Part shown: in pieces, positions 56,481 to 64,000 of the stretch
How the letters are laid out: each line of letters starts with the position of its first letter
Position numbering within the stretch: position 1 is the stretch's first letter
From: Pseudomonas sp. 10S4
Lineage (GTDB): Bacteria; Pseudomonadota; Gammaproteobacteria; Pseudomonadales; Pseudomonadaceae
Direction of reading: 5' to 3'
Assembly: GCF_034344865.1 (NCBI RefSeq)
Contig: NZ_CP133774.1
Coordinates: forward strand, 5,766,001 to 5,830,000
DNA: 64,000 nucleotides
Made by a program: the position numbers and the translations under genes
The notes under the pieces: model-generated
Told to the model about the DNA's origin: nothing
Seen by the model: only the letters and a program-made list of their open reading frames with translations
Databases searched by the model: none

Positions 56481-59272
56481 ATCAAGCGTTTATCCAACCG
56501 CTGCGGGCGACCCTGCGGCTGCAATTTCATAAAGGCTTTACCCTCGACGATGCGGTGCCATTGGTGCCGTACTTTGCCAGCCTGGGCATCAGCCATGTCT
56601 ACGCCTCGCCGCTGCTCAGCGCCCGGGCCGGTTCCATGCACGGCTACGACGTGGTGGACCCGACTACCGTCAACCCGGAGCTGGGCGGCGAAGCGGCATT
56701 GCGGCGGCTGGTCAATGCGCTGCGCCAGCAACAGATGGGCCTGATCCTCGACATCGTCTCCAACCACATGGCCGTCGGCGGCAGTGACAACCCGTGGTGG
56801 CTGGACTTGCTGGAATGGGGACGCTTGAGTCCCTACGGCGAGTTTTTCGACATCCAGTGGCATTCACCCGACCCGCTGATGGAAGGCCAGTTACTGCTGC
56901 CATTCCTGGGTAGCGACTACGGCGTCGCGTTGCAGGACGGCACCCTGCCCCTGCGTTTCGATGCCGGACACGGCGCGTTTTATGTCGAGCACTACGACCA
57001 TCACTTTCCGATCTGCCCGGCTAACTACGGCGAACTGCTCAAGCCTGACGAACGACTGAACGCCGAACAAACCGAACAACTGAAGTTTCTCGCCGACCGC
57101 TTCGCCGCCCTGAGCTACCAGACCGACGCCCACGGCCTGGCAATTCCTCTGCAAGAGGAACTACGAGAACTGGCCGGTGATCCGGCGATACTGCACGCCA
57201 TCGAGCAGCAGCTCGGCGCCTACGACTCGCTCAACCCGGAAGGTTTCCAGAACCTGCACAACCTGCTGGAGCGCCAGAGTTATCGTCTGGCCAGTTGGCG
57301 CACGGCGGCGGATGACATCAACTGGCGGCGCTTTTTCGATGTCAACGAACTCGGCGGTTTGCGCGTCGAGCGCCCGGCAGTGTTCGAAGCCACCCACGCG
57401 AAAATCTTCGAGCTGATTGCCGAAGGCCTGGTGGACGGTTTGCGCATCGACCACATCGACGGCCTCGCCGACCCACGGGGTTATTGCCGCAAACTGCGTC
57501 GTCGGGTCGACAGTCTGTCACCGCAACGGCACTTGCCGATCTACGTCGAGAAGATCCTCGGCGAAGGCGAAACCCTGCACCGCGACTGGTCGGTGGATGG
57601 CACCACCGGTTATGAATTCATGAACCAGTTGTCGCTGCTGCAACATGATCCGGCAGGTGCCGAAACCTTGGGTGAACTGTGGAGCCGCCACAGCGAACGG
57701 CCCGCCGAGTTCATCCAGGAAGCGCGATTGGCGCGGCAGCAGATCCTCAACGGTTCGCTGGCCGGGGATTTCGAAAGCGTCGCCCAAGCCTTGCTGCAAG
57801 TCGCCCGGGATGACCTGATGACCCGCGACCTGACCCTCGGCGCGATCCGGCGGGCGTTGCAGGAATTGATCGTGCACTTCCCGGTGTACCGAACCTATAT
57901 CAGTCCTCGTGGACGCTGCGCTGAAGACGATGTGTTTTTTCAACAGGCCATGGACGGTGCGCGCCAGACCCTGGGTGAGGCCGACTGGCCGGTGCTCGAT
58001 TGCCTGGCCGGCTGGCTCGGCGGCGAGCCCTGGCGCAAACGCCCGGTGGGTCGTCAACGCAAGATCCTCAAACACGCTTGCGTGCGCTTTCAGCAACTGA
58101 CGTCGCCGGCCGCAGCAAAGGCAGTGGAAGACACCGCGTTCTATCGCTCGGCGGTGTTGCTGTCACGCAATGACGTGGGGTTCAGCACCGAACAGTTCAG
58201 TGCGCCGGTCAGTGACTTCCACCAAGCCTGCCTACAACGCTTCAAAGCATTCCCCAACAATTTGCTGGCCACCGCGACCCACGACCACAAGCGCGGCGAA
58301 GACACCCGCGCACGGCTCGCGGTGTTGAGCGAACGCAGCGGCTGGTACGTCGAACACGTCGAACACTGGCGAACCCTGGCCCGCGAACTGCGCACCGACG
58401 ACAGCGCACCTTCGGCAGGTGACGAGTTGATTCTCTATCAAGCGATCCTCGGCAGTTGGCCGCTGACCTTGTGTAGCGTCGATCAAACGGCGCTTGCGGA
58501 CTATGCTAAACGCCTGTGGCAATGGCAGCAAAAAGCCCTGCGCGAGGCCAAGTTGCAAAGCAGCTGGAGCGCGCCGAACGACGCTTACGAACAGGCTTGC
58601 GAGGCCTTCCTCAATCGTCTGTTGCTCAGCCCCGAAGGTCAGCCGTTGCGTTCGGCCCTCGGTGAAGCCGCCCAGGCGATTGCCGCGCCGGGCGCGTTGA
58701 ATGGTTTGGCGCAAACCTTGCTGCGCATGACAGTGCCAGGGGTGCCGGACCTCTATCAGGGCGACGACTTTTGGGACTTTACCCTGGTCGATCCGGACAA
58801 CCGCCGGCCGGTGGATTACGTCAGTCGTCAGCAGTCTCTGCAAGTGCCACTGGACTTGCCCGAGCTGTTGGCGAACTGGCGCGACGGGCGCATCAAGCAA
58901 CGCCTGATCTCCGGTACGTTGAACCTGCGCGCCGAGCATGCCGAGCTGTTTCGCCAAGGGACGTATCAAGCCCTTGAAGTACTCGGCAGCGAGGCGCAGC
59001 GAGTGCTGGCGTTTACCCGCTCGCTGACAGGAAAACGCGTCATCGTGATCGTACCGATACGGTGTGCCGGATTGCTGGAAAACAGTGCCGAACCTCAGGT
59101 CAACGCGCTGCTGTGGGGCGATACGCGGGTCAAATTACCGTTCGCCGCCCCGGGCGAAAACCTGAAGGGACTTTTTTCAAACACAGCAGTCACAAAAAAC
59201 AGGGAGCTGAACATCAGCGCCGCGCTGGGGGATTTCCCGGTCAATCTCTTTATCCAAACTATCCACACTTGA
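56477..59272 (+). CDS. treY: Malto-oligosyltrehalose synthase
   Basis: GH13 intramolecular transglucosylase that turns the reducing end of maltodextrin into a trehalose unit; with TreZ it forms the TreYZ trehalose route. Visible motifs: DIVSNHMAVGG near residue 91, GLRIDHIDGLADPRGY near 321, IYVEKILGEGE near 355 and TATHDHKRGEDTRARL near 598, the last characteristic of TreY. Length is 931 residues, normal. The start overlaps the malQ stop (ATGA). A DUF2934 gene follows 21 bases later. Confidence 0.95.
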   Translation: MNQAFIQPLRATLRLQFHKGFTLDDAVPLVPYFASLGISHVYASPLLSARAGSMHGYDVVDPTTVNPELGGEAALRRLVNALRQQQMGLILDIVSNHMAVGGSDNPWWLDLLEWGRLSPYGEFFDIQWHSPDPLMEGQLLLPFLGSDYGVALQDGTLPLRFDAGHGAFYVEHYDHHFPICPANYGELLKPDERLNAEQTEQLKFLADRFAALSYQTDAHGLAIPLQEELRELAGDPAILHAIEQQLGAYDSLNPEGFQNLHNLLERQSYRLASWRTAADDINWRRFFDVNELGGLRVERPAVFEATHAKIFELIAEGLVDGLRIDHIDGLADPRGYCRKLRRRVDSLSPQRHLPIYVEKILGEGETLHRDWSVDGTTGYEFMNQLSLLQHDPAGAETLGELWSRHSERPAEFIQEARLARQQILNGSLAGDFESVAQALLQVARDDLMTRDLTLGAIRRALQELIVHFPVYRTYISPRGRCAEDDVFFQQAMDGARQTLGEADWPVLDCLAGWLGGEPWRKRPVGRQRKILKHACVRFQQLTSPAAAKAVEDTAFYRSAVLLSRNDVGFSTEQFSAPVSDFHQACLQRFKAFPNNLLATATHDHKRGEDTRARLAVLSERSGWYVEHVEHWRTLARELRTDDSAPSAGDELILYQAILGSWPLTLCSVDQTALADYAKRLWQWQQKALREAKLQSSWSAPNDAYEQACEAFLNRLLLSPEGQPLRSALGEAAQAIAAPGALNGLAQTLLRMTVPGVPDLYQGDDFWDFTLVDPDNRRPVDYVSRQQSLQVPLDLPELLANWRDGRIKQRLISGTLNLRAEHAELFRQGTYQALEVLGSEAQRVLAFTRSLTGKRVIVIVPIRCAGLLENSAEPQVNALLWGDTRVKLPFAAPGENLKGLFSNTAVTKNRELNISAALGDFPVNLFIQTIHT

Positions 59273-59293
59273 GTTCAGTTCAGGAGCATTGCG

Positions 59294-59632
59294 ATGAGTA
59301 CCGACGATAAACGCATCCGCGAGTTCGCCTATCAAATCTGGGAATCGGAAGGCAAGCCCGTTGGCGAGGAAAGCCGCCATTGGGAGATGGCACGCAAACT
59401 GGCCGAAGCTGAAGCCCTGGCGCCCAAGAAGTCGCCCAAGGCTGCCGCTGGCAAGACCTCCGCCGCCAAACCGGCCGCTGGCAAGGCAGAAGACAAACTC
59501 AACGGTAAAGCCCCGGCACCGGCGGCTAAAACCAAAGCCAAACCTGCCGCAACGGCGGCAAAAGTAACGCCACCGGGCGAAAAAGCCGCCGAGAAGAAAC
59601 CGCGCGCCGGGAAAAAACCGCCTGCGGTCTGA
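59294..59632 (+). CDS. DUF2934 protein with Lys/Ala/Pro-rich tail
   Basis: 112 residues. The first 38 form the DUF2934 module (DDKRIREFAYQIWESEGKPV, SRHWEMARKLAEAEAL). The rest is a low-complexity tail of Lys, Ala and Pro (KAAAGKTSAAKPAAGKAEDK, AAKTKAKPAATAAK) resembling histone-H1-like tails. It occupies the place of PA2161 in P. aeruginosa, between treY and glgX. CAGGAG precedes the ATG. Function unknown; the basic tail could bind nucleic acid or a polymer. Confidence 0.83.
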   Translation: MSTDDKRIREFAYQIWESEGKPVGEESRHWEMARKLAEAEALAPKKSPKAAAGKTSAAKPAAGKAEDKLNGKAPAPAAKTKAKPAATAAKVTPPGEKAAEKKPRAGKKPPAV

Positions 59633-59720
59633 CGCTTAACGCCTTCGTCCTGATTGAACTCGTGGCGAGCCCACTCGCCACCGTGGGCGCGCTCGCCCTG
59701 AAAAAGAACACCGCACTCCA

Positions 59721-59812
59721 TGTGAGAGCGGGCTTGCTCGCGAAGAGGCCGGTACACCTGACGCAAATTCAGGGCCTGGAACACCGCTTTCGCGAGCAAG
59801 CCCACTCCTACA
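59721..59812. repeat. REP pair inside the glycogen/trehalose operon
   Basis: TGTGAGAGCGGGCTTGCTCG and CGAGCAAGCCCACTCCTACA arms in the 230-base gap between the DUF2934 gene and glgX. Confidence 0.83.
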
Positions 59813-59862
59813 GGATTGCGTAGCACCACTCGTATTCGTTTCCCCCATTTGCAGGAGCATCT

Positions 59863-62022
59863 ATGACCAGTCCAAAGAAAGCCGCGCCAGAGCCTCACGC
59901 CGAGGCCTCGCGAATCCGTGAAGGCTTGCCCTTCCCGCTGGGCGCGACCTGGGATGGCCTGGGAGTCAACTTCGCACTGTTTTCCGCCAACGCCACCAAG
60001 GTCGAACTGTGCATCTTCGACGATGCCGGTGAAGTGGAACTGGAGCGCATCGAGCTGCCGGAATACACCGACGAGATCTACCACGGCTACCTGCCGGACG
60101 CGCATCCGGGGCTGATCTACGGCTACCGGGTCTACGGCGCGTATGACCCGGCCAACGGCCATCGCTTCAACCACAACAAATTGCTCATCGATCCCTACGC
60201 CAAACAATTGGTCGGCCAGTTGAAATGGTCCGAAGCGCTGTTCGGCTACACCATCGGCCACCCCGACGCCGACCTCAGTTTCGATGAACGGGACAGCGCA
60301 CCGTTTGTGCCGAAATGCAAAGTCATCGACCCGGCCCACACCTGGGGCCACGATCATCGGGTCAGCGTGCCGTGGGACAAAACAATCATTTATGAGACTC
60401 ACGTGCGCGGCATCAGCATGCGTCATCCCTCCGTCCCCGAGAACGTGCGTGGCACCTTCGCCGGGTTGATGGTCGATGACCTGCTCGAACACATCCGCAA
60501 GCTCGGCGTGTCGACCGTGGAATTGCTACCGATCCACGCGTTCGTCAACGACCAGCACCTATTGCACAAAGGCATGACCAATTACTGGGGCTACAACAGC
60601 ATCGCCTTCTTCGCCCCCGACCCGCGCTACCTGGCCAGCGGCAAGATCGCCGAGTTCAAGGGAATGGTCAAGCTCCTGCACGAGGCCGGCCTCGAGGTGA
60701 TCCTCGACGTCGTCTACAACCACACCGCCGAGGGCAACGAACAAGGCCCGACCCTGTCGATGCGCGGCATCGACAACGCCTCTTACTACCGCTTGCAGCC
60801 CGACGACAAGCGCTTCTACATCAACGATTCCGGCACCGGCAACACCCTGGATTTGAGTCACCCGTGCGTGCTGCAAATGGTCACCGACTCGCTGCGCTAC
60901 TGGGCCACGGAAATGCACGTGGACGGCTTCCGCTTCGACTTGGCGACCATTCTCGGGCGTTACCACGACGGTTTCGACGAGCGCCACAGCTTCCTCGTTG
61001 CCTGTCGCCAGGACCCGGTCTTGCGTCAGGTGAAAATGATTGCCGAGCCCTGGGACTGCGGCCCCGGCGGTTATCAGGTCGGTGGATTTCCGCCGGGCTG
61101 GGTCGAGTGGAACGACAAGTTCCGCGACACCGTGCGCGCGTTCTGGAAAGGCGATGACGGCCAATTGGCGGACTTCGCCAGTCGCATGACTGCCTCCGGC
61201 GAGATGTTCAACCAGCGCGGACGGCGTCCATATTCGTCGTTGAATTTCATCACCGCCCACGACGGTTTCACCCTCAACGACCTGGTGTCGTACAACGACA
61301 AACACAACGAAGCCAACGACGAAAACAACCAGGACGGCAGCAACAACAACCTGTCCTGGAACCACGGTGTCGAAGGCCCGACTGATGATCCTGAGATCAA
61401 CGCACTGCGCCAACGGCAGATGCGCAACTTCTTCGCCACGCTGCTGCTGTCCCAAGGCACACCGATGTTGGTAGCCGGCGACGAATTCGCCCGCACCCAG
61501 GAAGGCAACAACAACGCCTATTGCCAGGACAGCGAGATCGGTTGGGTCAACTGGGACCTGAGCGATGACGGCAAGGCGTTGCTCAAGTTCGTCAAACGCC
61601 TGATCAAGTTGCGCCTGGCCTACCCGATCCTGCGTCGTGGGCGGTTCCTGGTGGGCAATTACAACGAGGACATCGGTGTAAAAGATGTCACTTGGCTGGC
61701 TCCGGATGGCAGCGAGATGTCCATCGAACAATGGCAGGAAGGCCACGGTCGCTGCCTTGGCATGCTGCTCGATGGTCGCGCTCAGGAAACCGGCATCCGC
61801 CGCAAGGGTGGCGATGCGACCTTGCTGCTAGTGGTCAATGCGCACCACGACATCGTCAATTTCACCTTGCCGGAAGTGCCGGACGGCGGTTTCTGGACCT
61901 GCATGATCGACACCAATCAACCGTCGATTCGCGGTCAGGAGCGCTTCGAGTTCGGCCATGAATATTCGGTTACCGGCCGCTCGCTGCTGCTGTTCGAATT
62001 GCAGCATGAGGAAGAAGAGTGA
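59863..62022 (+). CDS. glgX: Glycogen debranching enzyme
   Basis: GH13 isoamylase-type enzyme cutting alpha-1,6 branches of phosphorylase-limited glycogen. CBM48 at the N-terminus (PLGATWDGLGVNFALFSANA), then DVVYNHTAEGNEQGP near residue 283, DGFRFDLATILGR near 354, IAEPWDCGPGGYQ near 393 and FITAHDGFTLNDLVSYNDKH near 463. Length is 719 residues. GCAGGAGC lies before the ATG. The stop is one base from the next ATG, so downstream genes appear coupled to glgX. Confidence 0.95.
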   Translation: MTSPKKAAPEPHAEASRIREGLPFPLGATWDGLGVNFALFSANATKVELCIFDDAGEVELERIELPEYTDEIYHGYLPDAHPGLIYGYRVYGAYDPANGHRFNHNKLLIDPYAKQLVGQLKWSEALFGYTIGHPDADLSFDERDSAPFVPKCKVIDPAHTWGHDHRVSVPWDKTIIYETHVRGISMRHPSVPENVRGTFAGLMVDDLLEHIRKLGVSTVELLPIHAFVNDQHLLHKGMTNYWGYNSIAFFAPDPRYLASGKIAEFKGMVKLLHEAGLEVILDVVYNHTAEGNEQGPTLSMRGIDNASYYRLQPDDKRFYINDSGTGNTLDLSHPCVLQMVTDSLRYWATEMHVDGFRFDLATILGRYHDGFDERHSFLVACRQDPVLRQVKMIAEPWDCGPGGYQVGGFPPGWVEWNDKFRDTVRAFWKGDDGQLADFASRMTASGEMFNQRGRRPYSSLNFITAHDGFTLNDLVSYNDKHNEANDENNQDGSNNNLSWNHGVEGPTDDPEINALRQRQMRNFFATLLLSQGTPMLVAGDEFARTQEGNNNAYCQDSEIGWVNWDLSDDGKALLKFVKRLIKLRLAYPILRRGRFLVGNYNEDIGVKDVTWLAPDGSEMSIEQWQEGHGRCLGMLLDGRAQETGIRRKGGDATLLLVVNAHHDIVNFTLPEVPDGGFWTCMIDTNQPSIRGQERFEFGHEYSVTGRSLLLFELQHEEEE

Positions 62023-62023
62023 A

Positions 62024-63013
62024 ATGGACCTTCAAGCGTTTCTCCAACAATCGCCACCGCACTACGCCGACACACAGGCGCTAGGCCGCTGCTTGCAGGC
62101 GTTGGTGGAGGCTGGTCTCGATCAGCTGCCGCTGCCGGGAAACGGCCAGACGCTGGAACGCTTTCAGCGGCTGGCCGAGGTCGGTGGCCACGACCTTGGG
62201 TTGTGCAAGTTGTACGAGGGCCATACCGACGCGCTGGCGATCATCCAGCAACTCGGTGGCTCGCCGACGCCCGGCAGCACCTGGGGCATGTGGGCCGCCG
62301 AACCACCGCAAGCCAGGGTTCGGGTCAGTCCGTCGGGGCACATGGTGCTGCTCAACGGGCGCAAGGCCTGGTGCTCGGGCGCCGCGGTGCTCAGCCATGC
62401 CCTGCTCACGGCGTGGGATGAGCAGGATCGGCAGCAATTGGTCGCGGTGGCGCAGGATCAACCGGGTGTGAACGTCACCCATGACGGCTGGCAAGCGGTG
62501 GGCATGGGCGCCACCGGTAGCGTCGAAGTGTTGTTTGAAGGAGCCGAGGCGCAAGCCATCGGCAACCCTGGCGATTACTTGCAGCGACCGGGTTTCTGGC
62601 AAGGCGGAATCGGGATTGCCGCCTGCTGGTACGGCGCCGCCCAGAGCATCGCCGAACGCTTGCGCCGCCACTGCGCGCAACGCCAGGAACCGCATGCCTT
62701 GGCGCATCTCGGGGCGGTGGACAGCGCCTTACATGCCGCTGCCGAAGTGCTACGGGTTAGCGCGCTGGCCATTGATGCGGCGCCGCTGGACGATGCAGAA
62801 CTTCTGGCCCGTCGCGCCCGTTCCGTCGTCGAGCACAGCACCGAACTTGTGATCCAACACGTCGGCCACGCCCTCGGCGCCGGCCCCTATTGCAAGGACC
62901 GGCAGTTCGCCCAACTGATCGCCGATCTGCCGGTGTTCCTACGTCAAAGCCATGCCGAACGGGATCTCGCCGCCCTCGGTTTGAAAGTCATCAACGAGGC
63001 ATGGACGCTATGA
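62024..63013 (+). CDS. Acyl-CoA-dehydrogenase-like flavoprotein
   Basis: 329 residues with the acyl-CoA dehydrogenase layout: an N-terminal helical part, a middle beta domain (VRVSPSGHMVLLNGRKAWCS, DGWQAVGMGATGSVEVLFEG) and a C-terminal helical part (WYGAAQSIAERLRRHCAQRQ, FLRQSHAERDLAALG). It is shorter than classical FadE-type enzymes (about 380) and no clear catalytic Glu could be assigned. It could be a dehydrogenase or a related monooxygenase such as the DszC group. Its ATG lies one base behind the glgX stop and its stop overlaps the PIG-L start. Confidence 0.78.
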   Translation: MDLQAFLQQSPPHYADTQALGRCLQALVEAGLDQLPLPGNGQTLERFQRLAEVGGHDLGLCKLYEGHTDALAIIQQLGGSPTPGSTWGMWAAEPPQARVRVSPSGHMVLLNGRKAWCSGAAVLSHALLTAWDEQDRQQLVAVAQDQPGVNVTHDGWQAVGMGATGSVEVLFEGAEAQAIGNPGDYLQRPGFWQGGIGIAACWYGAAQSIAERLRRHCAQRQEPHALAHLGAVDSALHAAAEVLRVSALAIDAAPLDDAELLARRARSVVEHSTELVIQHVGHALGAGPYCKDRQFAQLIADLPVFLRQSHAERDLAALGLKVINEAWTL

Positions 63014-63768
63014 AAACCAACCCTATCGTCGGCCAGGGCACGCCCCTGCACCTGTGGCAAACCTCCCATCATCTGGCGCAATTGCCGGTGATCGACATTC
63101 TCGAGCTGGTGCCCGAAGGCTCCCGCGCCGTGATCATCGCCCCGCACCCGGACGACGAAGTCCTCGGCTGCGGTGGTTTCCTGCAATTGCTCGCCGCCGC
63201 TGACCGGCCGTTGCAACTGATCTCGGTGACCGATGGCAGTGCCAGTCACCCCGGTTCCCGTCGTTGGTCCGTGGAGCGCCTGAGTGCCGTGCGTCCGCAG
63301 GAATCGGCCGAGGCCCTGCACCGACTCGGCTTGCCGCTGCACAGCTTGAAATGGCTGCGCGCAGGCTTCGCGGATAGCCAAGTGGCGGCGCGGGAAGAAG
63401 AACTTGGCGCGTTCATCGAGCGTCACTTGCGGCCCAACGACGTGGTTTTCACCACGTGGCGCGAGGACGGCCATTGCGATCATGAAGCCGTGGGGCGCGC
63501 CAGTGCCGACGCGGCAAAACGGGTCGGTGCAACCCTGTATGAATTACCGGTCTGGACCTGGCACTGGGCAGCCCCGGAAGACAGCTTTGTGCCCTGGCAT
63601 CGCGCCCGCAAGATTCTGCTCGATCCGCACCTGGTTGCCCGCAAGCGCCACGCGATTCACGCCTTCGCCAGTCAGTTGGAGGGCGATCCGCGGGTCGGCC
63701 TGCCGCCGGTGCTCGCGCCCTACGTGCTGGATCGCTTGCTGCAACCGTTCGAAGTGGTGTTTGTATGA
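63010..63768 (+). CDS. PIG-L family N-acetylglucosaminyl deacetylase
   Basis: Zinc-dependent LmbE/PIG-L deacetylase of 252 residues. The metal and catalytic motif PHPDDE is at residues 45-50 (IIAPHPDDEVLGCGGFLQLL), and the second zinc region is WREDGHCDHEAVG. The family removes acetyl groups from GlcNAc in sugars or glycolipids. The ATG at 63010 overlaps the upstream stop (ATGA); an in-frame ATG at 63001 would add three residues. Its stop overlaps the next start. With the neighbouring NodS-like methyltransferase it suggests processing of an amino sugar. Confidence 0.87.
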   Translation: MKTNPIVGQGTPLHLWQTSHHLAQLPVIDILELVPEGSRAVIIAPHPDDEVLGCGGFLQLLAAADRPLQLISVTDGSASHPGSRRWSVERLSAVRPQESAEALHRLGLPLHSLKWLRAGFADSQVAAREEELGAFIERHLRPNDVVFTTWREDGHCDHEAVGRASADAAKRVGATLYELPVWTWHWAAPEDSFVPWHRARKILLDPHLVARKRHAIHAFASQLEGDPRVGLPPVLAPYVLDRLLQPFEVVFV

Positions 63769-64000
63769 GCGTCGAGGATCGTTATTTCGACGGTTTGTAC
63801 GCCGGCAACGATGATCCCTGGGCGTTTCGCCAACGCTGGTACGAACAACGCAAACGCGCGATCACCCTCGCCGCCCTGCCCCGGCCCCGTTACCGCGCGA
63901 TCTTCGAGCCGGGCTGCGCCAACGGTGAATTGAGCGCGGAACTGGCCAGTCGCTGCGACCGCCTATTGTGTTGCGACACCGCCGCCGCAGCCGTGGGACT
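63765..64000 (+). CDS. NodS-like SAM-dependent methyltransferase (partial, cut by window end)
   Basis: Only the first 78 residues are in the window: MSVEDRYFDGLYAGNDDPWA, RRWYEQRKRAITLAAL-like (here RQRWYEQRKRAITLAALPRP), then methyltransferase motif I FEPGCANGELSAELASRC and the acidic LLCCDTAAAAV. This opening is typical of the NodS family, whose rhizobial member N-methylates the deacetylated sugar of Nod factors. The ATG overlaps the PIG-L stop (ATGA). The 3' end lies outside the window. Confidence 0.82.
   Translation, partial: MSVEDRYFDGLYAGNDDPWAFRQRWYEQRKRAITLAALPRPRYRAIFEPGCANGELSAELASRCDRLLCCDTAAAAVG

Overview
The window comes from a Pseudomonas of the P. fluorescens lineage. The evidence is GC-rich coding sequence, many REP-type palindromes typical of that group (GTGGGAGCGGGCTTGCTCGCGA and three other families), and genes that read as Pseudomonas orthologues throughout: NhaB, PvdQ, DpkA, CptA, the nic nicotinate pathway and the glg/tre locus. 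It looks chromosomal. I saw no rRNA, tRNA, insertion sequence, prophage or CRISPR array.

Layout. 1-5 kb: nhaB, then a minus-strand, translationally coupled gnd-zwf-HAD phosphatase operon. 5-12 kb: a small coiled-coil protein, the phosphoethanolamine transferase cptA, a small secreted protein, GNAT and DinB proteins, zapE, an NTF2-like protein, and a WYL regulator divergent from an aldo/keto reductase. 13-16 kb: agmatinase, a polyamine-binding protein and a LysR regulator. 16-32 kb: a purine-type NCS2 permease, then an almost complete aerobic nicotinate catabolic cluster (nicS, nicB, nicA, nicR, nicX, nicC, nicD, nicE, nicF, nicT) and a periplasmic nucleoside hydrolase. NicAB hydroxylates nicotinate to 6-hydroxynicotinate. 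NicC makes 2,5-dihydroxypyridine, NicX opens the ring to N-formylmaleamate, and NicD, NicF and NicE take it through maleamate and maleate to fumarate. 32-38 kb: a nitrilase, two small proteins, the cyclic imine reductase dpkA, a short DUF6543-like protein and an orphan FecR. 38-42 kb: pvdQ behind a perfect PvdS-type box, divergent from a truncated Fur-like regulator. 42-50 kb: a LysR/aldo-keto reductase pair, an unrecognised protein, a chemoreceptor, a DUF411 protein with a membrane protein, a hydrolase and a D-2-hydroxyacid dehydrogenase. 51-64 kb: the glycogen/trehalose operon glgA-treZ-malQ-treY-DUF2934-glgX. It continues through stop/start overlaps into an acyl-CoA-dehydrogenase-like protein, a PIG-L deacetylase and a NodS-like methyltransferase cut by the window end.

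Two points affect use of this annotation. First, seven conserved genes (nhaB twice, zwf, dinB-like, nicB, nicD, dpkA, yqaA-like) each become normal family length after one single-base correction per break, mostly in homopolymer runs. These are probably sequencing or assembly errors, so each is given here over its full extent. Second, REP elements fill most intergenic gaps and form the 3' ends of two reading frames.

The most interesting material is the candidate operators around the nic genes, the PvdS box and unusual regulators near pvdQ, and the deacetylase/N-methyltransferase/acyl-CoA dehydrogenase-like genes attached to the trehalose/glycogen operon, which suggest an undescribed amino-sugar product.
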